From: Sediminibacterium sp. UBA657 | GTDB taxonomy: Bacteria; Bacteroidota; Bacteroidia; Chitinophagales; Chitinophagaceae | Length of the DNA: 64,000 bases | Assembly (NCBI GenBank): GCA_002299885.1 | Contig: DBOB01000029.1 | Coordinates: 1 to 64,000, forward strand | Reading direction: 5' to 3' | Part shown: positions 1 to 8,417 of the stretch, piece by piece | Numbering within the stretch: position 1 is the first letter of the stretch | How the letters are laid out: each line of letters starts with the position of its first letter | Made by a program: the position numbers and the translations under genes | Notes under the pieces: generated by a model | Told to the model about the DNA's origin: nothing | Database searches by the model: none | The model's input: the letters and a program-made list of their open reading frames with translations, nothing else

Positions 1-1
1 T

Positions 2-371
2 GGGGTCGTATGGTTTTGACAGCAAGCGTAGCGGTTGGGGTAAGCATGTAGTGCGTTGGGTAATTAGCACTTTAATCTGAATACCAAACAATCAAAAGGC
101 GAAACAAATTACGCCATGGCTGCTTAATTCAGTGAATTAACTTCCATTATGGCCGAGCGAGCAGGTAGGCCCTTTACCCGCTCCTTAGCTTAATCAAAAC
201 AAAAAGGGATGCGATAAGCATAGGCTGTGCCGCTTATTTAAGTACCATACAGCTAAGTAATCAATTGGTTTGTGTTTTTCCTGCTGATTACCGACAAATA
301 ATAAAACAATAAACATGTAGAAGACCAATGGTAACTTTGTTTGGACAGGGGTTCGACTCCCCTCGACTCCA
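2..371 (+). ncRNA. ssrA: tmRNA (transfer-messenger RNA)
   Basis: This RNA rescues stalled ribosomes and tags the unfinished peptide for proteolysis. The 5' GGGGTCG (2-8) pairs with CGACTCC (364-370) to form the alanine acceptor stem, and a T-arm with GTTCGACTC lies just before the 3' end. CCA is not encoded. The tag reading frame starts at the GGC resume codon (98-100) and reads GETNYAMAA before TAA (125-127). This is one residue away from the GETNYALAA tag I recall for Bacteroides. The exact mature ends are inferred from pairing. Confidence 0.96.
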
Positions 372-390
372 CATTAGAATTTAAGATTAG

Positions 391-422
391 GCGCCCTTCG
401 CATTTGCTTAGGGCGCTTTTTT
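391..422 (+). terminator. Rho-independent terminator of tmRNA
   Basis: GCGCCC (391-396) pairs with GGGCGC (411-416) and is followed by a run of six T. It lies 20 bases after the tmRNA 3' end. Confidence 0.85.
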
Positions 423-506
423 ATTACGCAAACGCATTAAATAGGGCGAAGAAAATAAAATTTATTTCGACTTATGCTTTTTAAGCCAATGTAAAAAGTT
501 TAATTT

Positions 507-514
507 TATATTTG
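507..514 (+). promoter_or_regulatory. Bacteroidota -7 promoter element
   Basis: TATATTTG matches the TAnnTTTG -7 consensus exactly and lies 23 bases before the start codon at 538. No clear TTG -33 element is visible at the usual distance. Confidence 0.5.
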
Positions 515-537
515 TATTTAAATTAATACGTCTATTT

Positions 538-1554
538 ATGCGTCTAATATTTACTCTTTTATGTTTATTCAGTGCTTCATTTGTATTTTCTCAAACTGAT
601 ACTACAGAAAATTTCGACTACAGTAATTTTGGGGATGCAGACGGGGTTAAACGTTATTGTTCTCAAAAAGTTTTAAATCAAACGCCTCAGAGAATTTTGA
701 GTTTAGGATTTGAGCAATATGGTGGATTTTCGATGCCTGGTATAAGTTTTAATTCCAAGCAATTTCCAACACAAATTAATATAGCCGATGTAAATGCAAT
801 AAGAGCGCAAGTAAATGTGCCTGTTGTTTCGACCAATAAAATTATTTGGCAAATGGGTGTAAATTATTGGAATAGTAAATTCAATGTTACCAATCCAACA
901 GTAAACGATTTTGCAACTGCGTTAGATGAAACAGCTTTATTAACAGCCGGCATTAATACCACTGTTTTTAAACCGTTAAACGAAAAGAATTTTTTAATTT
1001 TTCAAGCGAGTGCAGACGTAAACGGTTTGTTTGAAAATGCAAATGCGATACAAAACAAAGCAATCACTTTAAGTGGTACAGTTATATATGGATGGAAGAC
1101 ATCCGAAAAAAATATGATTGGTACTGGTTTGGCTAGAACTTATCGTGCAGGTCAATTAATGCACTTGCCAGTTTTGTTTTGGAATAAAACATTCAATGAT
1201 AAATGGGGCATGGAGCTTTTACTTCCTGCTCGTGGTTTTGTTCGATATAATTTCTCTACAACGAGTATGCTTCAGGCTGGATTTGAATTAGAGGGAAATC
1301 AATATTTAATGCAACTACCAAGTACGATGGGTAGAAATGCATATATCCAACGTGGAGAAGTGAAGCCAAGAATCATGTGGGATAAAAAGCTTGCAGGATT
1401 TCTTTGGATAAACGCACAAGCAGGTTTAAGGTACAATTACCGTTTCGATGTTGTTAATAGGTATGATGCCAGAGAAGATAGTCAACGCTTCTTTTCTAGT
1501 AATTTAGGCAATCCATTGTTTTTTAATATTAGCCTAAATTTTGTATCTCCTTAG
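538..1554 (+). CDS. Outer-membrane beta-barrel-like protein of unknown function
   Basis: A secreted protein of 338 residues. The first 18 residues form a clear signal peptide ending at FVFSQ. The rest alternates aromatic and polar residues in short strands, and the C-terminus is strand-like (NISLNF...), as expected for an outer-membrane barrel. It resembles the Bacteroidota DUF6268 type of protein, but I assign that from memory only. It is monocistronic behind a TATATTTG element and meets the next gene head-on with only 2 bases between the stop codons. No substrate can be inferred. Confidence 0.7.
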   Translation: MRLIFTLLCLFSASFVFSQTDTTENFDYSNFGDADGVKRYCSQKVLNQTPQRILSLGFEQYGGFSMPGISFNSKQFPTQINIADVNAIRAQVNVPVVSTNKIIWQMGVNYWNSKFNVTNPTVNDFATALDETALLTAGINTTVFKPLNEKNFLIFQASADVNGLFENANAIQNKAITLSGTVIYGWKTSEKNMIGTGLARTYRAGQLMHLPVLFWNKTFNDKWGMELLLPARGFVRYNFSTTSMLQAGFELEGNQYLMQLPSTMGRNAYIQRGEVKPRIMWDKKLAGFLWINAQAGLRYNYRFDVVNRYDAREDSQRFFSSNLGNPLFFNISLNFVSP

Positions 1555-1556
1555 TA

Positions 1557-2018
1557 TTATTTAGCTTGTTGTCTAGTCCAGGTATCTGTCCTTCCAATAA
1601 TTGAAACCCCAATATATCCTCTAACTTCTAGTGAATTAGGGTTAATCATTTTAATGGTACAAGAGTAGGTGCTGCCATTTTTAGGGTCGTAAATATTACC
1701 ATCATCCCAAAGATTAGTTTCTTTGTAAGTGAAGCCCCAAATATTAATCATTCCAAGAACTGGTCTTGTTCTAGTTGCTTCTTCAGGATGGTTTTTATCT
1801 TGCTTTGGTTTTCCAGTTTCTGGATCATTTGGTTCTTTTAACCAAACTACTTTTCCTTGGTATTTTTCACCATTTTTATAGATACGCACCATCGCGGTTC
1901 CTTCTCCTGTTTTCCACACACCAACTATGGCGTCGGGATTGTCTGCAATTGGGGCGAATGAAGTACCCACTAACAATAAACAAAGCGCACTAAAAGAGCT
2001 TATTAATAATTTTTTCAT
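1557..2018 (-). CDS. Secreted DUF2147 family protein
   Basis: A 153-residue protein with a signal peptide (MKKLLISSFSALCLLLVG..., cleaved after about residue 22). The mature part has the DUF2147 pattern: IVGVWKTGEG at the start, a KNGEKYQGKVVWL strand, an asparagine/aspartate-rich stretch with a DPKNGSTYSC motif, and LEVRGYIGVSIIGRTDTW near the end. The family is a small lipocalin-like periplasmic barrel of unknown role, common in Bacteroidota. It is divergent from katG with 267 bases between them, which must hold both promoters. A link to oxidative stress is only suggested by position. Confidence 0.85.
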   Translation of the reverse strand: MKKLLISSFSALCLLLVGTSFAPIADNPDAIVGVWKTGEGTAMVRIYKNGEKYQGKVVWLKEPNDPETGKPKQDKNHPEEATRTRPVLGMINIWGFTYKETNLWDDGNIYDPKNGSTYSCTIKMINPNSLEVRGYIGVSIIGRTDTWTRQQAK

Positions 2019-2285
2019 ACGAATTTTTATAGCTTAAATGAATTGCAGGTAGCTTAGCATTCCTATGCAGCCCGCTTTTTACCCTATAAATTTAAAATTA
2101 ACTATTTAAATAAGCCTATTTTTTCAGGTTTATTTTTGTTTAAAATAAAATCTATTTTTTACATATCATTTGCAACAAAATTATCAGTAAAATGTTATAA
2201 CTATGTTCATTCATTTTGTATTCATTTTACACTATTAATGGTTAATTTCGCATCTAAATCAAACATTTAAAAAAATCACAATTTT

Positions 2286-4511
2286 ATGGATAATCAAACT
2301 ACAGACGGAGCAGCAAAATGCCCATTTACAGGTGCGACAACACTTTCATCAAAATTAGGAAGTGCAGGAACCGGACCAGTGAATAGAGATTGGTGGCCTA
2401 ATCAATTAAAATTAAATATTTTAAGACAACACTCTACATTGTCTAATCCAATGGAGCAAACCTTCAATTATGTTTCTGCCTTTAAGTCTTTAGATTTAAA
2501 AGCGGTGAAGCAAGATATTGTTGACTTGATGACAAATTCACAAGAGTGGTGGCCTGCTGATTATGGACATTATGGTCCTTTCTTTATCCGTATGGCATGG
2601 CATGCTGCAGGAACTTATCGTACAACAGATGGTCGTGGTGGCGGTGGTGCAGGTATGCAACGTTTTGCACCATTGAATAGCTGGCCTGATAATACCAATT
2701 TAGATAAGGCGCGATTACTATTATGGCCAATCAAAAAGAAGTATGGTCAAAAATTATCTTGGGCCGATTTAATGATTTTAGCAGGTAATTGTGCTTTAGA
2801 ATCTATGGGCTTTAAAACTTTTGGTTTTGCTGGCGGACGAGAAGATGTTTGGGAGCCTCAAGAAGATGTATACTGGGGAAATGAAAGAGAGTGGTTAGGT
2901 GATAAAAGATATTCTGGAGACCGTGAATTAGAAAATCCTTTAGCAGCGGTACAAATGGGATTGATTTATGTGAATCCAGAAGGACCTAATGGTAATCCTG
3001 ATCCAATTGCATCTGCAAAAGATATTCGTGAAACATTTGCGCGTATGGCTATGAATGATGAAGAAACAGTTGCATTGATTGCAGGTGGACATACATTTGG
3101 TAAAACACACGGTGCAGCAGATCCAAACATGTATGTAGGTAAGGAACCAGCTGCTGCAGATATTGCTGAGCAAGGACAAGGTTGGAAGAATACTTTTGGA
3201 ACAGGTAATGGTGTATATACCATCACGTCTGGTTTAGAAGGCGCTTGGACAACCACACCAACTCAATGGAGCAATAACTATTTTGAAAACTTATATAAAT
3301 ATGAGTGGGAATTAGTGAAGAGTCCAGCTGGAGCGCATCAATGGAAGCCAAAAGCTGGAGCGGGTGCGGGCACTGTGCCAGATGCACATGATCCTTCTAT
3401 CACACATGCACCAACTATGTTAACAACAGATTTGGCATTGATATTAGATCCAGCATATGCACCAATTTCAAAAAGATTTTATGAAAATCCAGATCAATTA
3501 GCAGATGCATTTGCAAGAGCTTGGTTTAAATTAACACACCGCGATATGGGACCACGTGCACGTTATGTTGGACCAGAAGTACCTGCTGAAGTGTTGATTT
3601 GGCAAGACCCAATTCCTGCAATCAATTACACATTGATTGATGCAACAGATATCGAAGCTTTAAAAGCAAAAGTACATGCTACTGGTTTGTCTGTTTCTGA
3701 ATTAGTTTCAGCTGCTTGGGCATCTGCATCTACTTTCCGTGGATCAGATAAAAGAGGTGGAGCAAACGGTGCAAGAATTCGTTTAGCACCTCAAAAATAT
3801 TGGGCTGTAAATAATCCGGCACAATTGTCAAAAGTATTGGATGCATTAGAAGCCGTACAAAAAGAATTTAATGCAAGTGCAACTGGTGGCAAACAAGTTT
3901 CAATGGCAGATCTTATTGTATTAGCTGGTGCTGCTGCAATTGAGAAAGCGGCTAAGGATGGTGGGCTAACTATTAAAGTGCCATTCACTCCTGGTCGTGC
4001 AGATGCTAGTCAAGAAGAAACGGATGTGGCATCATTTGCAGTCTTAGAGCCAATTGCTGATGGATTCCGTAATTATATTAAACCACGTACATTGGTTTCT
4101 GCAGAAGAAATGTTAATTGACAAGGCACAATTATTAACCTTGACAGCCCCAGAAATGACAGTACTATTTGGTGGCATGCGTGTATTGAATACTAATTTTG
4201 ATCAGTCTAATCACGGCGTGTTTACAAATACACCAGGCGTATTAACCAATGATTACTTTGTAAACTTAATTGATTACAATAACGCATGGAGCGCTATGGA
4301 TCATTCACAAAATGCTTTCCAAGGAGTGGATAGAAAAACTGGAGCGGTTAAATTTACTGGAACAAGAGTCGACTTAATCTTTGGTTCAAATTCTGAATTA
4401 CGTGCTTTGGCAGAAGTGTATGCATGTGATGATGCTAAAACAAAATTTGTTCATGATTTTGTTGCTGCTTGGAATAAAGTAATGGAATTAGATCGATTCG
4501 ATTTAGCTTAA
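2286..4511 (+). CDS. katG: Catalase-peroxidase KatG
   Basis: A bifunctional haem enzyme that removes hydrogen peroxide, as catalase and as peroxidase. At 741 residues it has the usual two-domain length. The distal haem pocket is visible as R102, W105 and H106 (in IRMAWHAAGTYR), and the proximal ligand is H269 in GGHTFGKTHG. The covalent Trp-Tyr-Met adduct needed for catalase activity is conserved as W105, Y228 and M254. The C-terminal copy lacks the active site, as is normal. There is no signal peptide, so it is cytoplasmic. It stands alone, with a terminator just downstream. No OxyR or PerR operator was identified. Confidence 0.98.
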   Translation: MDNQTTDGAAKCPFTGATTLSSKLGSAGTGPVNRDWWPNQLKLNILRQHSTLSNPMEQTFNYVSAFKSLDLKAVKQDIVDLMTNSQEWWPADYGHYGPFFIRMAWHAAGTYRTTDGRGGGGAGMQRFAPLNSWPDNTNLDKARLLLWPIKKKYGQKLSWADLMILAGNCALESMGFKTFGFAGGREDVWEPQEDVYWGNEREWLGDKRYSGDRELENPLAAVQMGLIYVNPEGPNGNPDPIASAKDIRETFARMAMNDEETVALIAGGHTFGKTHGAADPNMYVGKEPAAADIAEQGQGWKNTFGTGNGVYTITSGLEGAWTTTPTQWSNNYFENLYKYEWELVKSPAGAHQWKPKAGAGAGTVPDAHDPSITHAPTMLTTDLALILDPAYAPISKRFYENPDQLADAFARAWFKLTHRDMGPRARYVGPEVPAEVLIWQDPIPAINYTLIDATDIEALKAKVHATGLSVSELVSAAWASASTFRGSDKRGGANGARIRLAPQKYWAVNNPAQLSKVLDALEAVQKEFNASATGGKQVSMADLIVLAGAAAIEKAAKDGGLTIKVPFTPGRADASQEETDVASFAVLEPIADGFRNYIKPRTLVSAEEMLIDKAQLLTLTAPEMTVLFGGMRVLNTNFDQSNHGVFTNTPGVLTNDYFVNLIDYNNAWSAMDHSQNAFQGVDRKTGAVKFTGTRVDLIFGSNSELRALAEVYACDDAKTKFVHDFVAAWNKVMELDRFDLA

Positions 4512-4561
4512 TCATTTAGGCAAAATCTTCAAATGATTTAAGAAATGATTGAATATAATCA

Positions 4562-4591
4562 AGATGGCCTCATAAGGGCCATCTTTTTTTT
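4562..4591 (+). terminator. Rho-independent terminator of katG
   Basis: AGATGGCC (4562-4569) pairs with GGCCATCT (4577-4584) around a 7-base loop, followed by a T run to 4591. Confidence 0.9.
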
Positions 4592-4692
4592 AGCGCATGT
4601 TTTGGAAACCAATTTAAAAAGCTTGTTTAAATAAAATTTTATAATTGTTTATTATTTAATTGTAAATTAAAGGTTCAAATAAGCATATCCGT

Positions 4693-5640
4693 ATGAAGCA
4701 AGTATTTAAAAAGGTTCAAATTTTTGTTATAGTCTTTTCTATTTTGTTTGTGCATACAAAAACAAATGCACAAGAAAGTCCATTAGAAGGCAGATGGGAT
4801 TTAACGGTTGATATGGGTGGAGGTAGAATAGCGCCTTCTTGGTTAGAAGTGCGACATTCCGGTGTAAAAAATTTAATCGGCAGATTTGTTGCAGACGGGG
4901 GAAGTGCAAGACCTGTGGCACAAGTTTTTTTTGATGGCAAAAAAATGAATTTTACGATTCCGCCACAATGGGATCGCACAGAAAATAATTTAGTGGTAGA
5001 AGGTGAATTAATTGGGGACCAATTAAAAGGAACCATGATCGCACCTTATGGTCAAAAATATACATGGACCGGTGTTCGCGCACCTAGATTAAATAGTTTA
5101 AAAGAAGTGACTTGGGGTACACCTATAGAATTATTAAATAATAAAGATTTATCAGGTTGGATCGCAATGGGCAGGAAAAAACAATGGATGAATGTAAATG
5201 GGGTATTGACTAGCCCTGAATCAGGCGATAATATTAGAACACTTGCAAGCTTCGATGATTTTAAATTACATATTGAATTTAGGTATCCAAAAGGAAGTAA
5301 CAGTGGCGTATACTTAAGAGGACGTTATGAAATCCAGATTGAAGACAATCAAGGCAAAGAACCTCAAAGCGTTTATTTAGGTGGGATCTATGGTTTTATT
5401 GATCCATGGGTGAATGCAGCAAAAGCAGCAGGAGAGTGGCAGTCATATGATGTGACTTTAATTGGTAGAATGGTCACAGTGGTTGCGAATGGGCAAACGA
5501 TTATTTATAAACAAGAAATTCCAGGAATTACAGGTGGGGCAATTGATAGTAACGAAGCTGCGCCTGGTCCTATTATGTTACAAGGAGATCATGGACCGAT
5601 TGAATACAGAAATATCATCATCACGCCAGCGAAAAAATAA
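4693..5640 (+). CDS. Secreted 3-keto-disaccharide hydrolase (DUF1080) domain protein
   Basis: A 315-residue exported protein; a signal peptide ends near NAQE (residue 27). The N-terminal third (about 28-135) is a small beta domain beginning LEGRWDLTVDMGGG. The C-terminal part (about 140-312) has DUF1080 features: a start of the type IELLNNKDLSGW, a WMNVNGVL strand, the FKLHIEFRYPKGSNSGVYLRG motif and LQGDHGPIEYRNI at the end. The family is concanavalin-like, and members hydrolyse 3-keto-glycosides. Substrate and activity here are inferred from the family only. It is monocistronic with its own terminator. Confidence 0.85.
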   Translation: MKQVFKKVQIFVIVFSILFVHTKTNAQESPLEGRWDLTVDMGGGRIAPSWLEVRHSGVKNLIGRFVADGGSARPVAQVFFDGKKMNFTIPPQWDRTENNLVVEGELIGDQLKGTMIAPYGQKYTWTGVRAPRLNSLKEVTWGTPIELLNNKDLSGWIAMGRKKQWMNVNGVLTSPESGDNIRTLASFDDFKLHIEFRYPKGSNSGVYLRGRYEIQIEDNQGKEPQSVYLGGIYGFIDPWVNAAKAAGEWQSYDVTLIGRMVTVVANGQTIIYKQEIPGITGGAIDSNEAAPGPIMLQGDHGPIEYRNIIITPAKK

Positions 5641-5670
5641 ATTGCTTCAATAGTTTAAATAGATATTCAT

Positions 5671-5703
5671 AAAAAAGCCGCAATGATTCACTGCGGCTTT
5701 TTT
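5671..5703. terminator. Bidirectional terminator between convergent genes
   Basis: GCCGCA (5677-5682) pairs with TGCGGC (5692-5697). It is flanked by six A on the left and seven T on the right, so it can end transcription from both the DUF1080 gene and the nitroreductase gene. Confidence 0.88.
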
Positions 5704-5735
5704 GTATCAATCAAAAAGTATTTTTGAGTAATGAA

Positions 5736-6461
5736 TTATTTTATAATCACTACTTCTTCATACGGTACTCTTTCTCTTTTCCCCCAGATACCAGCTTCAG
5801 TACCTTTCCCTACACTTATAATCATATTGATTTCTGCCATTTCTGGTAGGTCTAATGCTTTCCTTACCCTTACAGCATCGAATCCCTCCATAGGGCAGGA
5901 TTCAAACCCTTCGGCAGCGATTGACAACATAAAAGTTTGGGCAGCTAAGGCACAGGATTTATGCACAGTAATTCTTTGGTCTGCTCGGCCTTTCATTCTT
6001 GTCATTGGTCTAAATGCACCAATGACTCCACTTAATATTCTTCTTATTGCACTCAAGAAACCAAACTGATCTGTGCCATAAGCAAGTGGCATTAATTTAC
6101 CATAGTAGGTCATCAATTTATCTTGACTTGGGGTGGTTTCACCTGTGATACCTTTTTTAATATTGTCTAAATGCCATTGTACTCTTTTCTTCCAATGGTC
6201 TTGACGAGTTACAAATACCACCAATTGTTTTGCAGTTCTTGCTGCATTTTGATTTAAACAATATTCGTGAAAATCCTTTTGTAAGGCAGGGTCTTTGATC
6301 CAATAAAATTCCCATAACTGCATATTGCTGCTATTTGGAGAGAGGATGCTGCGTTCTAAGCTTTTCTTTATCACTTCGTCCGGCACTTCTACATTGGGGT
6401 CAAACTTTCTATTAGACCTTCTTTTTTCAATAATTTCTTCAAATGATTGTGATAAAGACAT
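5736..6461 (-). CDS. Nitroreductase family protein
   Basis: A 241-residue FMN-dependent oxidoreductase of the nitroreductase fold. The N-terminus carries the typical RRSNRKFD phosphate-binding segment (residues about 14-21) and SPNSSNMQLWEFYWI, which contacts FMN. The middle has ALAAQTFMLSIAAEGFESCPMEGFD, the family helix followed by the flavin-edge loop, and the end has MIISVGKGTE. It is slightly longer than minimal nitroreductases because of an insertion around residues 90-150. The substrate cannot be told from sequence. It stands alone on the minus strand. Confidence 0.88.
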   Translation of the reverse strand: MSLSQSFEEIIEKRRSNRKFDPNVEVPDEVIKKSLERSILSPNSSNMQLWEFYWIKDPALQKDFHEYCLNQNAARTAKQLVVFVTRQDHWKKRVQWHLDNIKKGITGETTPSQDKLMTYYGKLMPLAYGTDQFGFLSAIRRILSGVIGAFRPMTRMKGRADQRITVHKSCALAAQTFMLSIAAEGFESCPMEGFDAVRVRKALDLPEMAEINMIISVGKGTEAGIWGKRERVPYEEVVIIK

Positions 6462-6545
6462 ATATTTTTTTAATTTGAGTAAAATTTACAACTAAGGAAT
6501 AAAAATAAGCATAGTTGTTTAATAACAAATCAATTTGATCCTTTT

Positions 6546-7694
6546 ATGTTAAAGAAAATATTATATGGTTTTATAGTGTTAATTGTTATAACGATTGGCC
6601 TTGCTTATACACCCATATTTGCACATTTAAGAAATTTTGCCATTTGGGGTAAGCATAGCATTCATGATTATAAAACCCACCCAACAAGAATAGTCAAAGC
6701 TGCTACTGTGCCTCAATTTTGGCCTTTAGACAGTGCTTATAATAAAGCAGTCATGCCAGATTCATTAGTAGTTGCATTGGATTCAAATGACACGCATGCT
6801 TTTTTAGTGATACAAGATGGGAAGATTGTGTACGAAAAATATTTTGACGGATACAATTCAAAAACTTTGAGTGGATCTTTTTCTGCAGCAAAAAGTATGA
6901 TCTCGTTGTTAATTGGTATTGCATTGCAAGAGGGTAAAATTAAATCTTTGGAAGAACCTGTAAGTAATTATGTACCACATTTTAAAGAAGCGAATTTAGA
7001 TAAAGTAAGAATTGTGGATTTATTGACCATGAGTTCTGAGACAAATTATATGGAATTTGATAAAAGTTATTTTAGTATGAATGCCTATGGTTATTATGGC
7101 GATAACGTAGAGTATATGGTGAATAAAATGCAATTCAAGGAACCTTCCGGTGTGTATTGGGATTATAGAAGTGGAGACACCCAGGTTTTAGGTTTGGTTG
7201 TAGAAAAAGCGTTTGGAGATAATATTTCAAATTTAGTTTCTGAAAGATTTTTACAACCAATTGGTGCAGAAGTAGATGCATTATGGTTATTAGATGGAGA
7301 TCAAAAACACGAAAAAGCATTTTGTTGCTTTAATGGAGTGGCAAGAGACTACGCCAGATTCGGTCAGCTAATCTTAAATAAAGGTGCATGGGGTGGAAAG
7401 CAAATTGTAGATTCTAATTATATCTTTAAAGCAACATCTCCAGCTTCTTATTTAAAAGACCCAACTGAATCAGATAATCCAGTAGATTTCTATGGTTATC
7501 AATATTGGATCATTCAACACAAGGGGATGGAAATTCCTTTTCAAAACGGCTTATTTGGACAATATGTATTTGCTATTAAAGAAAAAAATGCAGTCGTTGT
7601 TAGACTAGGGGAGTCCAAGCCAGTTAAACCTGTTCACCACCACCAACCCGAAATTTATTCTTATTTAGATGCAGCACTCTCAGTGCTAAAATAA
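6546..7694 (+). CDS. Serine hydrolase of the beta-lactamase (class C / NylB-like) family
   Basis: A 382-residue protein with a single N-terminal membrane segment (about 4-25), so it is anchored and faces the periplasm. The SxxK nucleophile motif is seen in SFSAAKSM (around residue 118). A YRSGDTQVLG segment supplies the tyrosine-containing second motif, as in 6-aminohexanoate-dimer hydrolase NylB. The order of elements, with LLTMSSE and the late FYGYQYWI, also fits esterase-like members rather than true beta-lactamases. The substrate is unknown and antibiotic resistance should not be assumed. A strong terminator follows directly. Confidence 0.85.
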   Translation: MLKKILYGFIVLIVITIGLAYTPIFAHLRNFAIWGKHSIHDYKTHPTRIVKAATVPQFWPLDSAYNKAVMPDSLVVALDSNDTHAFLVIQDGKIVYEKYFDGYNSKTLSGSFSAAKSMISLLIGIALQEGKIKSLEEPVSNYVPHFKEANLDKVRIVDLLTMSSETNYMEFDKSYFSMNAYGYYGDNVEYMVNKMQFKEPSGVYWDYRSGDTQVLGLVVEKAFGDNISNLVSERFLQPIGAEVDALWLLDGDQKHEKAFCCFNGVARDYARFGQLILNKGAWGGKQIVDSNYIFKATSPASYLKDPTESDNPVDFYGYQYWIIQHKGMEIPFQNGLFGQYVFAIKEKNAVVVRLGESKPVKPVHHHQPEIYSYLDAALSVLK

Positions 7695-7730
7695 AAAAAA
7701 GCCGCTCGAAAAATCGAGCGGCTTTTTTTT
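7693..7730. terminator. Bidirectional terminator
   Basis: GCCGCTCGA (7701-7709) and TCGAGCGGC (7714-7722) form a perfect 9-bp stem with an AAAA loop. A run of A precedes it and eight T follow, so it serves both the serine hydrolase and the small gene on the other strand. Confidence 0.95.
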
Positions 7731-7745
7731 ATAAGATATATATAA

Positions 7746-7898
7746 TTAAAATAGTTTCATTGCTTTTGCAAAATAAGTCAATGCGCCAGGAAGTGCTAAC
7801 CAGAAAAATTCTCTATAAACGAATAATAAAACGATTAAAATAGCGAACCATAAAAAGAATAATGCCCAGTATTTTTTGGTGTTAGTTTGTGCTTCCAT
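7746..7898 (-). CDS. Small membrane protein, 50 residues, unknown
   Basis: A short gene read on the minus strand: it begins MEAQTNTKKYWALFFLW and ends FAKAMKLF. After a short polar N-terminus there is one strongly hydrophobic segment (about residues 11-27), then YREFFWLALPGALTYFAKAMK, which may be a second membrane or amphipathic helix. A perfect TATATTTG promoter element lies 36 bases upstream on the same strand, and a strong terminator lies directly downstream, so it is a complete transcription unit. I do not recognise the family. The role is unknown, and both membrane topology and expression are inference. Confidence 0.75.
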   Translation of the reverse strand: MEAQTNTKKYWALFFLWFAILIVLLFVYREFFWLALPGALTYFAKAMKLF

Positions 7899-7933
7899 TT
7901 GTATGCTTTGTTTTTATGAATTAATTGCAGTTG

Positions 7934-7941
7934 CAAATATA
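7934..7941 (-). promoter_or_regulatory. Bacteroidota -7 promoter element
   Basis: On the minus strand it reads TATATTTG, a perfect TAnnTTTG match, upstream of the 50-residue membrane protein. Confidence 0.5.
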
Positions 7942-7960
7942 CAATAAATCTTATTTGGAC

Positions 7961-8368
7961 CTATAAATTTGGGCCATAGGTATATTTAAGATCTACTTTC
8001 CAGCCTTTTGGGGTAGCAATAATTTTTAATTTATGCACCTGCTTATCAAAGGAATTCTGGTAATTCATGATGGTTAGCGTACTATCCACTGCACTAATTT
8101 CATTGATTTGAATGGAGGCAAGCCTGATTTGCTGACGTCCTTCCTTGTCCAAACCATAGTAGTTACTAGCCATTTTCTCAAATATGGCAAGGTTTTCGGC
8201 ATCTTCTACAATATAGAATTTGGCTTTTTTGAAATTGCCTTGCATACAGTTCTCTATAAAATAACGCCCACCATCTAAAGGATTGTCTGCCATTTCGTAT
8301 TGGTCGGAGGGGCTGCATTGCCAGAGAAAAAGTGCCAAAAAGAGGTATTTTAATTTTTGTAGATGCAT
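7961..8368 (-). CDS. Putative lipoprotein, DUF4878-like
   Basis: A protein of 135 residues starting at the ATG at 8368. An open extension to 8494 would overlap the signal-peptide region of the divergent amylase gene and is unlikely. The N-terminus is a short signal (MHLQKLKYLFLALFLWQCS) with a cysteine at about residue 18. The -1 residue is Gln, so the lipobox is imperfect. The body reads like small NTF2/lumazine-binding-type lipoproteins that carry an AxxFxxxxxxG-like segment (ENCMQGNFKKAKFY) and a WKVDLKY end. Function unknown. Confidence 0.7.
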   Translation of the reverse strand: MHLQKLKYLFLALFLWQCSPSDQYEMADNPLDGGRYFIENCMQGNFKKAKFYIVEDAENLAIFEKMASNYYGLDKEGRQQIRLASIQINEISAVDSTLTIMNYQNSFDKQVHKLKIIATPKGWKVDLKYTYGPNL

Positions 8369-8417
8369 AGCCAAAGTTACATCATTAGGTAGTAATTTTG
8401 ATGCATAAAGCGACATC

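Noticed and set aside
528..541. TACGTCTATTTATG shared between the first gene's start and the repeats near 21325
   Set aside because: A 14-base match between AT-rich positions is expected a few times by chance in 64 kb.
2215..2250. Possible katG promoter (TTTG with TAATTTCG)
   Set aside because: The spacer is 24 bases and the -7 element has a mismatch, so it is too weak to list.
6546..7694. Reading the serine hydrolase as an antibiotic-resistance beta-lactamase
   Set aside because: The motif order and the YRSGD segment fit NylB/esterase-like members. Nothing supports activity on beta-lactams.
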